Assembly: GCF_030272615.1 (NCBI RefSeq)
Contig: NC_081414.1
Location: 334,039,427-334,103,426, forward strand
Reading direction: 5' to 3'
Length of the DNA: 64,000 nucleotides
Origin: Cryptomeria japonica
Taxonomy: Eukaryota > Streptophyta > Pinopsida > Cupressales > Cupressaceae
Both the position numbers and the translations under genes were made by a program. The number at the start of each line of letters is the position of its first letter. The stretch's first letter is position 1. A model generated the notes under the pieces. The model made no database searches. It was given only the letters and a program-made list of their open reading frames with translations, and was not told the DNA's origin. Below are positions 36,595-48,926 of the stretch, piece by piece.

Positions 36595-37636
36595 TTAAGG
36601 AACACAAATGGACCACTAAGAGGGGGGGGGGGTGAATAAGTGGTATCTCAAAAAATTGAACTTTCTAAAAGATTAAAGCTCTAAAACAATGATCAAGAAA
36701 CTATGAGCAAGGATATCATTCTAGAATTCACACACACATAGAAAGCAAGCCCATAACACAAGATATACGATGAAAACCCAATGTGGGAAAAACCTCGGTG
36801 AGAAATGTTGTTGGAGTCTACTGCTCCAATCCAGCCTCACAAGAAAATTCGATTACAATGTTTATGGGCACCAACTCAAAGGAGCATCAACCCCTAATAT
36901 GAGCACCCACTCAGATGATTACAAAAGATTTATAACAACTACAGATTGAATACCTCATTACAAATGATGTTTTGTAACATGTCATGTTTTCTACACCTGA
37001 AACTAAATCTGCTCTTTTCAACTTACAGGATTTGTCTTAAACTCTCTGATCTCTGCAATAGATTTTTGCTCTCTGCTTGTCTCTTACTCTTTTCCACATG
37101 GTGTGTAGTGCACATTGTATTTCTTACACTCTATTTTCTTACTTCCATTTCATCTACAACAACACATTCCAATTTTCCTTCAACAACACACTCACAACAC
37201 TTAGCAATTTCTTCATCTAAAATTCATTTTATCACAATCCTTTTTACTCCTTAGAATTTTCCCTCCAAAAACATTTCCCTCTAAAGGATAATTCAAAAAA
37301 TTCTTATCGAGATCTGGAGCTTAATCTACCTTAATTTGTGCTTTATGATTTTATGCCTTTTGTATCACATTCTTTCTAAAATCATTTAGTTAACTCGACA
37401 TTCTGGAGAGATCTTTGCATGCAATACTTATTCTCATAAACAAAACTCCTAGTTGTCATTTCCTCAACAATCATATCTTGTTAGTAATCTCTGATTGGTC
37501 CTGTACATGCCACATCCTCCATATCTCCTTTTATGTCATCAAGTCAAACTTTGTGTGCACCACTTCTGTGTCGATAATTTGTAGAATACCCATCGTGTTC
37601 TCAACATCGCAAACCATACCCATAGAATGGTGGAAC
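36595..37636 (-). repeat. 5' LTR of element C, first part (split by B)
   Basis: It matches 29316-30370 in order. The expected TG terminus has decayed to TT. It includes a longer G-run than the 3' LTR. The sequence stops at GGAAC where element B was inserted and resumes at 52344. Confidence 0.9.
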
Positions 37637-38702
37637 TGTTAGGTCCCGGAGACAACTGAGAGGGGGGGGGGGGTGAATCAGTTGTCTAATAAATTCAAAC
37701 CAAAAACCACTTAACCAAATTAATGCTTAATACCGGTAAACTAGTTAAGTATGTCGGTAGACAGTGTTAACAGTAAATTGCTATACCGGTAAAGATTAAT
37801 GCATGGAACATAAATACAAAGTCATCCACAACACATAACACCAATATTTGTACGTGTAAACCCTGTAAGGGGAAAAACCACGGTGGGAAACCTTACCCAC
37901 AATCAGATGATACTACTGCAGATAGTAAGTGTACATAAATGGGGTCTGCACATGCAGAAAGGCCAACAGCCTAGAGCTCACTGCTCAATCACAAAATGGG
38001 AGTCACACTAACTACAGTTGGATGGTTAAATCCAATAAGAATGTACTGCATAAAATAGCATCTTCATATGCTGGATTCAATACCAGTGTAATCCTGATAT
38101 GCTTTCACAAAAAACCTAGTTTCACCTTCAAATGATGTCTTCGTGTATACCTCTGCTTAATCTCGCATATACCTTCACACAATTCTTTTTTGCATTCCAC
38201 ATTCGATCTTACAAATAAGATCTTACATTTATACCATAACCTAAGACCAATTTTAGTAGGTTGGCTCTACAAGATATTACAATAAAAACATTTTACAATC
38301 AATATAATATCCGATGCAATAACCGAATAAACATGTCATCTTAATGCATTTACAACAATAATAAATCATCTTCATAGTGTGCCATGCTGATCTAGAAAAG
38401 ATAAACCTGTCGGTGTAACGCTAGGTAACCCTGGACCTATTTACCAGTAAAAGCAAATATGCAAATATGAATATATCAATGATTAATTCTTCATAACAAA
38501 GTGTCCACATGATGTCTTCAACAATACCGGGTGTCTTCCATATCATTCCAAGTGCCGATGATCATTATATCCTATCGGTGAACTATATACCAGTAACTGT
38601 GCAATAGTTACTTGCTTGCCGGTGAATGTTGTTGGATCTCCAAAGTGCTAGTGTTTTAGTAGGTGTTGACATCAATGACAAAACCATACCAAAATACCAA
38701 CA
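37637..38702 (-). repeat. 3' LTR of element B
   Basis: 1,066 bp, TGTTAGGTCC…AATACCAACA. It holds a 12-base G-run followed by TGAATCAGTTGTC, and a 14-bp duplication (GATCTTACAAATAA…) absent from the other LTR. Confidence 0.93.
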
Positions 38703-39061
38703 ATCTCCCCCTTTGGCATTAATGGCAACACAAGATGGAAAAAACATCAAAGTGCCTAAACAGAAATGCCAAATACCAAAAACCAACAATCTCCCTTAAA
38801 CAACAATCTCTCCCCCTGGGAGCAACATGTGTTTATCTAAAGATTTTCAATACCAGTCTCTTAAAAGATAATGTGTTTTTCCATAGATATCTCTCCCCCT
38901 TTGACATCAAATGCCAAATTTATAATAAAACCAAGTTCATATACAAAATAGCAATCAATTCAATATACCAACTACTCCCCCTAAGAAGTAGCTTCCTCAT
39001 CAAAGACCGGAGTAAAAGATTTGTCTTTCAATTATGTCGGTTGATGACATTCATCAATTGT
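38703..39061 (-). promoter_or_regulatory. Polypurine tracts and 3' untranslated region of element B
   Basis: Tract AAAGGGGGAGAT touches the LTR at 38703. Similar runs (plus sense TCTCCCCCT or CTCCCCCTAA) recur near 38808, 38890 and 38976. The rest is non-coding up to the pol stop at 39062. Confidence 0.78.
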
Positions 39062-40648
39062 CTAAGTTTCTACTAGTGGTGGTATGACTCCAAGCTGATC
39101 TCTGAGATATTCAAAAGTCTCCTTAGGCAAAGGTTTTGTGAAAATATCTACAAGTTGTTCTTTAGTATTCACATAAACCAGTTTTATCTCTTTTTCTTCA
39201 ACTTTTTCCCTTAGAAAATTCAGTTTGATAGAAACATGTTTTGTTTTAGAGTGTAATACCAGTTTCTTAGATATAACAATTGCTGCAGTGTTATCACAAT
39301 ATATAGTAATAGGTTCCTTGCATTTTACCTTTATGTCTTTCAACATTTGTTTAAGCCATAGTACCTGTGTACAGTTAGTTGCTACTGCAACATATTCTGA
39401 TCCTGTTATTGATAACGATGTACGACTTCGTTTCTTACTCAACCAAGAAACTAATCTCTTTCCAAGAAAGAATGCTCTGCTGGTGGTGCTTTTTCTATCA
39501 TCCACATCTCTTGCCCAATTTGCAACTGTGTATGCACATAGATCAAAATTTTCATCTCTAGTATACCATAATCCAAGATTTGCAGTGCCTTGTAAGTACC
39601 AAAAAATCCTTTTTACTGTTGATTCATGATTTTCCTTAGGATTACTTTGAAATCTAGAAACAATACATACTACATTCATAATATCAGGTCTGGTTTGTGT
39701 CAAATACAGTAAACCTCCTATCATATATTTGTATCTAGTTGGATTGACAGGTGTAGATTCATCCCTTTGAGATAATTTATCATTTGTAGTCATAGGTGTG
39801 CTTACCGATTTAGAGTTCTCCATCCCAAATTTCTTTAGTAACTCTTTTAGGTACTTGGATTGACTCAAAAATATACCTTTGTCAGTCTGTGAAGTCTGCA
39901 ATCCTAAAAAGAATTTTATTTCTCCAATCATAGACATTTCAAATTCTTGCTGCATTTTAATAGAAAATTCCTTACATAATCCATCTTCTCCTCCAAATAT
40001 TATATCATCAATGAATACTTCTATAATCAAGATGTCATCATTATTTATTTTGTAATATAAATTATTGTCTGCATTTCCATTAGTATAACCAATCTTTAAA
40101 AGATACTTATCCAACCTTGCATACCAAGCTCTTGGGGCTTGTTTTAATCCATACAGAGCTTTTCTTAACCTGCAAACCATATCATTGTCATCTATCAAAG
40201 AAAATCCACCAGGTTGTTCAATATAGACTTCCTCTTCAAGATCTCCATTCAAGAATGCACATTTAATATCCATTTGATAAACTTTGTAGTTCTTGTGAGC
40301 TGCAAAAGCCAAGAATAATCTGACTACCTCAATTCTAGCTACTGGTGCAAAGGTTTCATTGTAATCAATTCCTTCTTTCTAAGAATATCCCTTACACACT
40401 AGTCTTACTTTATTTCTGACAACCTCACCATCTTCATTAAGTTTGTTTCTAAATACCCATTTAGTTCCATTTACATTTTTATCTTTAGGCCGGGGAACTA
40501 ATGTCCAAGTATTATTTTTCTCAATTTGTCCTAATTCTTCTTCCATAACTTTAATCCAAAATTTATCTTCACATGCCTCATTAACAGACGATGGTTCAAT
40601 TTGAGAAATAAGACATACATCTTCATTTGCCAATCTTCCTCTTGTCAT
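39062..40648 (-). pseudogene. Reverse transcriptase-RNase H of element B
   Basis: One frame continuous with the integrase segment, interrupted by a TAG at 40381-40379 (after …VCKGYS). RT motifs: WVFRNKLNEDGEVVRNK, VYQMDIKCAFLNGDLEEEV, LYGLKQAPRAWY, and the active site FIDDIIFGG (both Asp present). RNase H follows: the first acidic motif, normally SDADWAG, reads TVANWAR, so a catalytic Asp is replaced by Val. Later residues (ITGSEYVA, YCDNTAAI) are kept. It ends DIFTKPLPKETFEYL…VIPPLVET. RT copies element RNA and RNase H removes the template. Apart from the stops and RNase H changes it is well preserved, as expected of a fairly young insertion. Confidence 0.93.
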
Positions 40649-42082
40649 AACTCCTTTAAATTTGTTTCCAATTATCTAATCTTCAGAATGATTCAATCTT
40701 ACATACCGGGGTGTCTTAGTTTGCTATTGTTCTTCAATTACAGTGGAATCCTTTGATGGTACCGGGGTAACTGGATCTTCCTTCTGTACCGGTGGATTTA
40801 GTGTAGGTTCATTTGTCACAATTTCTGTTGCTAGTTCAGAGTCTATATACTTTGAAGTTCCTTTGAATTGTTCATCAATCTTTACATTTGTACTCTCAAC
40901 AATTTTCTGCAATCTCTTATTAAAACATCTATATGCCTTGCTCTTAGATGAATAGCCAAGAAACATTCCTTCATCACTTCTAGGATCAAATTTGCCAATA
41001 TACTCATCTCTTCTAATATAACATTTACTTCCAAAAATTTTGAAATACTTAAGAGTAGGAGTATTACCAAACCATAGTTCATGAGGGGTCTTACTGGTTT
41101 CACCTTTGATGTGAACTTTGTTGAATGTATAGACGACTGTGCTGACTGCTTCCCTCCAATACACATGTGGTAAATTTGCTTCAGATAACATACTTCTTGC
41201 TGCATCTAAGATAGTTTTGTTTTTCCTTTCAACAACTCCATTCTGCTGTGGTGTTCGGGGTGTTGATAGCTGTCTTCTAATTCCATTTACTTCACATAAT
41301 GTATTAAAGTCCTTAGATGTGAATTCTCCTCCTTGATCTGATCTTAAACATTTGATTTTCTTACCGGTTTCATTTTTAACCATTGCTTTGAACAGTTTGA
41401 ACTTTCCAAGTGCTTCTGATTTTTCTTTGAGAAAAGTAACCCAACACATTCTAGAATAATCATCAATAATTAGCATGAAATATCTATCACCTTGTAAGCT
41501 TTTAGTTCTATCTGGACCACATAAATCAATGTGAATCAAATCAAGAGCATTATTGGATTTTTCTGGAATACTTTTGAAACTAGCTCTAACTTGTTTTCCA
41601 AATTGACATTCCTTACAAATTGTATTATGAGGTTTCACAATTTTAGGTAGATCTCTAACTGCCTTAGAAGTACTGATCTTCACAATGCAATCAAAGTTTA
41701 CATGACATTGTCTCTTATGCCATAACCAACTTTCATCTATATGTGCAATCAAGCATGCCTTTTCACTACTATTCAAATGAAAGATATTACCTCTAGTCTG
41801 ATTACCGATTGCAATTTCCAAACTAGTTCTATTCATGATTTTGCATTTTCCATTCTTGAATTGTAACTGAAATCCTTTCTCAACTAATTGGCCAACACTT
41901 AAAAGATTATGCTTTAATCCTTCAACATAGTAGACATTGTCAGTGTTATGCTTACCATCAAGAGATATTGTACCCTTCCCTTTGATTGAACAGGCTTTGT
42001 CATCTCCAAATCTTACTAAACCTCCATTGTATTCTTGAAAGTTCAAGAATTTACCTTTGTCTCCTGCCATATGATGTGAGCA
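40649..42082 (-). pseudogene. Protease end, GAG_pre-integrase and integrase of element B
   Basis: Starts inside the protease motif: residues SHHMAGDKGKF at 42082 continue DSGC, which lies across the inserted element A. Then VYYVEGLKHNLLSVGQL, the HHCC domain (LWHKRQCHVNF … CKECQFGKQ) and the integrase core with all three catalytic acids: HIDLCGP, LRSDQGGEF and VVERKN. The C-terminal part contains DEGMFLGYSSKSKAYRCFNK. Stops are TAG at 40726-40724 and TAG at 40678-40676, each where Gln would fit. Otherwise the frame is open for about 450 codons. Confidence 0.93.
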
Positions 42083-43244
42083 TGTTAGGCCCAATATGGA
42101 AAGCTAATGTACTAAGAGGGGAGGGGTGAATCAGTACTCCAAAACTTTTCTTCAATGATAACCTTACTGTTATGCATAAACAGAATAGTGCAGTAACATA
42201 AAATAAAGTTAAAACAAATAGATAACAGTCATACATGATTCACTCCATAACACATATATTTTGGTTACGTAGAAACTCTTGGTTAGAGAGAAAAACTGCG
42301 GTGGGGATGGCACCCACAACTTCACTACTATAATAATAAAGAATGCTCGGTTAGAGCTACATTTAGCTATTTCTGATAGATTACCCTGTTAGGAGTAACA
42401 AGATCTGTTAGATCTACCTTGCTAAAGGATTTTACGACATTTATTCTGAATGCTACACCTGGTTAGAGGCTTTACAATTTATAGACTTGGTTAGAGTCTT
42501 TTACCCTGTTAAAGGTTTCTCTTTCAATCTTCACAATATTACAATAAAATCATTACAAATATCTGCAACTTTACATCTGAAATGTTATAGCAGATTCTAT
42601 GTGCTCAGAATAAGATTACCTTGCTTATAGCATACCTTGGTAACCCATATAGTAACTCGATAAACCCTTCTGTTTACTCTGTTCTTCGACTGTTCTCAGA
42701 AAACCTTCTTGGTGACCTCTGTGTCTCTGTAACAGTCTTCCTTCATTCATACATGCACATTCCTTGCTCTTAACTCATGCTGTATAAATAGATCTCTTAA
42801 AATGGTGATCTAATTCATTGCTTCGATCTTACAAACAAGATTCCTCGAATGAATAACTAAACAAAATATTTCATTGGTTAAATTGTCCTTGTAACCATAC
42901 ACAATCTTCTGGTGCAATTTCCAATGTAATAACAGTTAGATGTGCCTCGATCTTGTAACACGTTTTCATATGCATGTCCAGGTTCAATGTATCTGGTAAC
43001 ACGTTTCACTTGGTGTATGTCAACTCGGTGTGTCAGCTTTACTGCTTGGTAGTCTCAAAAAGATACTCGGTAGACAACTCGGTGTGTACTGCGTTCTGTA
43101 ACTGCTTTCTTTTGTAACCGACTAGACTGTGCATACCGACTTCTCTGTGTATATACCAACTGCATGATTCGGTAGTGCTAACCGAATAGAATGTATAGTA
43201 TGAATTTGAATATAAAACTAATGGCAATTTGATAAGTAGTAACA
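42083..43244 (-). repeat. 3' LTR of element A
   Basis: TGTTAGGCCC…TAGTAACA. The termini TGTTA/TAACA form an inverted repeat. The G-run motif AGGGGAGGGGTGAATCAGT is near the left edge. Many CTCGGTA and GGTTAGAG words occur. A TATAAATAG lies at 42783-42791 on the plus strand, opposite to the element's direction. Confidence 0.96.
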
Positions 43245-43579
43245 ATCTCCCCTTTTGACATTAGTTGAGATGTTTGACAAAAACTACTTTCAAAGTCATA
43301 ACTCAAAAATCTATATACTTGCAAAATAACTATACTTGATAGTAAATACAATAGTCAATGAAATAGTATATTACGATATACTCCCCTTATCATTATTCTG
43401 TACATAACTCTGATTTTGCATGCTCGGTTCTGTGCTTGTGTGCTCTGCTTGCTCTGCTCGGTATACTCCTTTGTATACAATACTCAAAACTGTATTATCA
43501 AAACTGTATCACTCCCTAAATATAGTATATTACTCCCCTTAAGTAGTATTACTCCCCTTTTTTGACAAACATAAAAAAC
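43245..43579 (-). promoter_or_regulatory. Polypurine tract and 3' untranslated region of element A
   Basis: Minus strand AAAAGGGGAGAT at 43245-43256 touches the LTR. Related short runs (plus sense CTCCCC followed by TT) recur near 43382, 43534 and 43551. No ORF is supported here. Confidence 0.78.
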
Positions 43580-46500
43580 TTAATTTCCATCCGGGGGCGG
43601 TAACTGATCAAAAATAGATTTATACTTCTTCCGGGCGTTGGTGAGTGCGACTGAGAGTGCATCCTTTACACTTTCCATTAAAGAATTTTGTGCTTGAATA
43701 TTAGCCAATAGGGATATTAAGCCATCAAGAGTGCTTCCCTCTTGTGTAGTAGATAGGCATGTAGCTCGGTTAATCTGTTCCTGAACTGATGAGAGATGAG
43801 GAAGGAATAATGTCTGGAGGGTCATTATATCCATCCTGATCTTATGTTCTTCATTTCTGAGTTCTAACTATTGAGCCATGAGCTGTTGAAGCTTAGTGTA
43901 AAAATTCTGAACTGAATTTGGCTTTGTGGTCAATTTAGTGGAGAGATCGGTGATCTCTTTCTCAATTGCATCAATTTTATTCTTGATATCTTTAATGAAT
44001 AAGGAAAATGTACAAAGTTTCTGAAATAAATAAAGAATATGCTTGAGTTGAGGGGACAACTCAGCAATGAATTTGACAAGCTTGACTTTTCCAATAGCTA
44101 GAGCTTTTTGTACCTCTTCTATCATTTTTGCAGTAAGCTCTTTATCTTTTAGCTTGCTCAGGTACTCAGATGCATCAACTCCATATGTTTCTATTTGATT
44201 AAGGAGTTCATCCAGTTGAATGTGGATGGCTACATCGGTTGAAACTGTTGCTGATGGTAGCATTTCTGTTAGCAGTGTCTTCACCTTATGTAGTACTTTA
44301 TTCTTCTTTTGAATGGCCATCTATTTTTCCTATTCAACCTTTGCTTTGCATAGTTTACCGAAATCAATAAGTGCTTGCCCCTTTAATTTTGAGATATCCA
44401 CATTGGGCAACACTATCGATTTAGTCAAGTCAACTTTAAAACTATGCTTTTTCACTTTCTTCTCTTTACCTTTGGTCGGTTGTACCAAGACAATTGCTTG
44501 TGAGGCTTGCTGACCCTCGGTAGGTTGCTCGGTAGAGGCAACACTTTGGTCTATTCCTGTAGCCGTTGAGGTGTCCTTGGGTGTCTCGGTATTGGGGTTC
44601 TCAGCTGCTACATTCTTAGTGCTTGATGGTGCTTGAGAGGTCATTTCTTGAGTTGTACCTTCTGTTGCTTCAGACTGGTGACCTTCAGTGCCTTGTGTTG
44701 TATCTTTAGGTGCTTCGGTAGAGACAGGTGGCTTGACCGGCGAATAAGGCTAAACTTGTACTATCACAGATTCACTAGATACAAGTTTTGCATAGGTAGT
44801 GCCTTCTATCATTTCCTGCTCCGGTGCTTCTGCATCCATGACATCTTCATCAATTTGAATAGTATCAGCCTGGTCTTGCTCGGTAGCATCACGACCTTGC
44901 TCTGTGACATCAAGATCTTGCTCGGTGACATCAACAATTTCAACATGAGATTGTTCACCGACATCCTTTAGTTTGAAGATTTCCTGCCACTTGGCTTTTG
45001 TCTCATTTTCTACATCAATGTATAGCCCATTCATCAATTTTAAGGCTCTCTGTTTGACAAGAAATTTAGAATTGTAGGTTGTCAAATGCTCCTTTATTTC
45101 TGCTACAGACATATCAGGAAATAGATGGACTAGACTTCTTTCTCTAATTTGTTTCTCCGAATACATTGCATATTTCCACCTATTACCAACATGCAAGTAA
45201 AGTTCATTTGGAAGTGACTTTACAAGTTCTAATGGAGCGAGCCGAAACTTTAGAAGTGTACAAATGACAACTTCTTCAATTTGTCGCTTCTCATCATTAT
45301 TCCTAGTCTCATACTTGACATACCTAAATCCTGCAAATCCACCATATTCTTTAAGATTGGCACAAAAGTTTTCAACACTATGAATATTTACCTTTTTGCT
45401 TTTGACAATCTGAAATTTGTTTGCATCATCGAATTCTGTATCACTAGACTCTTTTGCCAAAACGAGTCTCCAAGTAGATTTCTTGTAGGTCTTGGTTACC
45501 TTGGGAACAATAACACTCTTTTGTTTCTTACTTGGTGATGCAGCTGATGCTCTAGTATTAGGTCTCTTTGTTGGTGGAGTCGGTAGGGCCTTTGAAGTGT
45601 CCAGTTTCTTTCTTTTAAAAAATTTACCCTTAGGCAACTCGGTACTCAATGTTATTGCTGCCTCTTGAGCTTCAAATTCCTCTTCGGTAATGGCAAGAGT
45701 GCCTTTGACAGGTGTAGAGGAGGATTCTTCTTCGAATTTCTCAGATAAAACCTTTATCATTTTTGTAGCCTTTCTTGTAGCTTTAGGTACTACAATGCTC
45801 ATTTTTACCTTTTCCTTAACTTCTTCATAGGTTCCATATCTTAGTTCAGTAGCATGCCTTGGCAGTGTGAGATATGCATCAATTTGTTGTTGTGTGATAT
45901 CATAGTCAATCTCGTAACCCATTGGTTGCAAAGATTGAGTCCTTAGTTCTACAACATTCACATAGAAGTAATAGGTGTCTACCTCAAAACATATATCATC
46001 CTTATATTTCTCTGCCAGCTGTGGTGGAATCCGGTACCTATTATGCATCTTTTCTTGAAATTTGTTGAAGTAGTCATCCATGATATCATTGAAATTATCT
46101 CCCAATTTCTTGATAAAATCATTAATTTGATGGGTGATTGGTCGGTGTAGCTCCCAAACTACTTTACCAATTGAGGGAAAGAACTTCTCAAAGTAGAAAA
46201 ACATGCATACAAGAAGTGAACCAAACTTCAGTGTATTTGTCGAGTTGTTCTTCTTCGACTTCCTTATTGTGTTCAGGTTCTCAAACAAGTTTTTCAATAA
46301 CACTTCACATAAATCTACTTTCATTCCCTTTTTCACTATTTTGTAGGCTAAGTCAACTGCTGCATAGGGTACACTATTTTCCCTTGCTGATTGGAAGAAA
46401 TAGTAACCAGTTACTCTAATTGCAAACTTAAGTTTTGCATCATTGACATTATTCAGTTTCAGTCCTCGGTAATCAGATTCAACTCCAATTAAACTGATTA

Positions 46501-47053
46501 ACTCCTTCTGTGATATCATTTTCTGTGCTCATTCATGATCATATATAGGATACCCGATGATCACATGAATGATTTCCTTAGTGATTTTGAATGGTTGCTC
46601 CTCTAGCCACATAAAATCATCATGAACTCTACTTAAAAAAAACTTAACCCACTGGTGTTTGAACACACGGGGATAGGCTAGGGCTTTAGTTAATCCATTG
46701 ATTTTGATATGCTCATACTTGCTATCCATTTTGCCATCGGTACATAGCTCATCATATGTGTCACTAATCTCAACATGACCAAGTTCTTCAACACGACATT
46801 TGGTGAAGAATCTAACATCTTCGACTAACAAGACTTGATTCAGGATGAGTGAAAAGGCAGTTTTGTCATCCGGTTCAGAGGCGACTTTAGGAGTCAAAGT
46901 GTATTTCAGTGAGGGCTTCTCCACATTCTTGACAACTACGGGATCTTGGATCTTGGGTGCCCTTTGTAAATTTTAGATAAAACTTAGCAAACTATCCTTA
47001 GGGTTTGATGGTTTACAAATGGCATACGCTTCACACTCAATAGATAATAGCAA
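43580..47053 (-). pseudogene. Element A ORF2, large protein of unknown function
   Basis: A single minus-strand frame of about 1,157 codons runs from an upstream TAA to the final TAA-side stop at 43580. Internal stops are TAA 46975-46973, TGA 46531-46529 and four TAGs (44752, 44332, 44323 and 43870 downward). No in-frame ATG is seen at the start. Regions: an N-terminal globular part with FMWLEEQPFKITKEIIHVI (around 46600-46540); a helical part to about 45850 containing KFGSLLVCMFFYFEKFF; a basic stretch with KKRKLDTSK and PTKRPNTR that could be nuclear-targeting; a second globular part (GGFAGFRYVKYETRN); Thr/Glu/Gln-rich repeats (VTEQD); and a C-terminal helical, coiled-coil-like region (44320-43580). 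No enzyme motif is visible. I do not recognise a characterised family. Confidence 0.82.
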
Positions 47054-47511
47054 TTAGACAAGATCGAAAAACCAGCTTAACAGTGTGATGAGATTTGATG
47101 TAAATACCTTGGATTCTCTTTGAATGAAGTTTGATCGCCTTGATTCGCTCTGCTCTGCTCTCTTGAAAACTTGGTGAATGAAAATGACCGCGAAAATACC
47201 TTTAAGTACACAAAATATCTTATCGGGCTCCGTGTGGGTTAGGTCAAAACATTAAATGCACTCAGTTTACCTTTAACCGATTTACTCTCATTTCTTTCAT
47301 TTTAATCGAGTAACCAAATTTCCTTCATTTACCGACTTGACAGGCTTCATGTATTCACCGACTTGACAGGCTTCCTATAAAGTACTTTTGATAGAATTTC
47401 AAACCTACTAGTGCATCTTAACTATGCAGATTTTGAATTTTGTACATACTAGAATAGGAACTGTTATGATTTTAACCTTTAAAGAATGCAGTCCCTTCAT
47501 ACCTTTTCTGA
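47054..47511 (-). other. ORF1-ORF2 spacer with promoter/leader-like features
   Basis: No ORF. On the minus strand a Pu-rich leader (AGAGAGCAGAGCAGAGCG near 47158-47141) ends in CCAAG|GTATTTAC, a possible 5' splice site at about 47110. ORF2 opens about 55 bases further on, after TTATCTATTGAG. This would fit a separate transcript for ORF2 with a short 5'-UTR intron, but it is only inference. Confidence 0.4.
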
Positions 47512-48864
47512 TTAATTTGGAATAGGTGCACCTAACTCGGTAGGTAAGGTGCTTTCTTCATTTGACATGATTTCCTTCTTTTTCCAAATCATCTTGAATT
47601 TTTCTTTTATCTCTTCAGTGTCTCCTCTAGGTTGATCTCTGCAATCTCCAGCTAAATGTCCAACTTTGGGACAATGAAAACATGTCATACCAAGATTTCT
47701 CCATGATCTTCAGTTGGTCATTCCAAACCTTATAAAACAGTTGGCACTCATGTGTCCATATCTTCCAGAACATTCACACCATATTCTTGTATTGTAATCC
47801 CATGGTACTGTTGCATATTGTTGGTAAGGATCTGTGTGAGTTCGGTAACCTCTAGTGTTTGCTCGGTGTGCAGGCCACATGTGGTTCTTTTGCTTAAGCC
47901 AACACTTCTCGGTACTATGTCCATATCTATTGCAGTTTTTACAAAACCCTTTGAATTTTGCCTTCTGATAGTTGTTAACAGACTTTGTCCTACATTGATT
48001 AGATGTGTGACCATATTTATTGCAATTGTAACAATAATCATTTGACTTAGTGATATTCGGTTTCTTACCTTTTCTGATCTGGCATATGTTGGCAGTATGA
48101 CCTTGATTTCCATAGTAGTAGCAAATAGGCTTCTTCATTTTGATTTTATTCCTGTTTCCAGCTTGCTTTGATGATTCTCCTCTCTCGGTAGTATGAATTC
48201 CTTTCTTGGTAGATTATTTTCCTTTGTAACCGAGTCTTGCATCTTTGTTGGGTCTTTTTGTATTCAGTTGCTCATCCAACATTTTTGATGCATCATAACT
48301 CTTCTTCAATGTTTCTTTGGATTTCTTCTCTATTTCAAGTTCATCGGTCAACCTTGATACTTCAAGTCTCAATGCTTGATTCTCATCATTCTTCAGAATT
48401 GCTTCATGATGTGCATAACCTAGTTGATCTGTCATATTTTGTTGAATCCCAATCAACCTTATGATTTCATCATTCTTATCAGATACTAAGACTTCAAGTT
48501 GTTGTTTCTCTCTTTTTAGATCTCTTGCTTTATCCTCAGTTGTCCTTAATGCATCTAGATTTTCAATCATCTATGTGCTGAAATGTTCATGTTCTCTTTT
48601 CATTGCTTTTAGTTGATCAACCAATGCTTTGTTCTTTTCTTTCAACACTCCAATCATTTCTTGAGTTTCTTTAGATATACTATTCTCAGATGATGTCTCA
48701 ATTTGTTCCACTAACTCTTGAGAATCCTGCAAGTCATCAGATAATCTTCTTCTTACTTTCAGAGATTTTTGCATTTGCCTTTGCATGTCTGCAATCACTT
48801 GATTTGCATGATCTAGCTCTTCTTGCAGATACACAATCCTCTGAGATTGTTTATAGCCTTCCAT
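47512..48864 (-). pseudogene. Element A ORF1, coiled coil with five zinc knuckles (gag-like)
   Basis: Start ATG at 48864, close to the PBS (MEGYKQSQRIVYLQEELDH). Stop TAA at 47514-47512. The 450 codons are in one frame with three internal stops (TAG 48573-48571, TAA 48216-48214, TGA 47712-47710). Residues 1 to about 210 are a long heptad-rich coiled coil. Residues 240-395 hold five CCHC-type knuckles, of which the first (CYYYGNQGH) and the fourth (CECSGRYGH) lack the proper second Cys, while CYNCNKYGH, CKNCNRYGH and CFHCPKVGH are intact. It matches the C-terminal half of the gag of element C and lacks the usual N-terminal gag core. Probably RNA-binding. Confidence 0.85.
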
Positions 48865-48912
48865 TGATAAGATCTTTCTCTTTAGGTAGTTAAACCCTTT
48901 TCCAAGATTCAA

Positions 48913-48925
48913 GCTCTGATACCAA
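48913..48925 (-). promoter_or_regulatory. Primer-binding site of element A (tRNA-iMet)
   Basis: Minus strand TTGGTATCAGAGC, perfect iMet complement, one base inside the 5' LTR. Confidence 0.93.
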
Positions 48926-48926
48926 T

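Noticed and set aside
39225-39629. 134-codon plus-strand ORF
   Set aside because: Shadow of the B RNase H coding strand.
42783-42791. TATAAATAG in element A LTRs (also 49627-49635) as an antisense promoter
   Set aside because: A perfect TATA on the plus strand, but the reverse complement TATTTATA could serve the element's own direction. Nothing distinguishes them.
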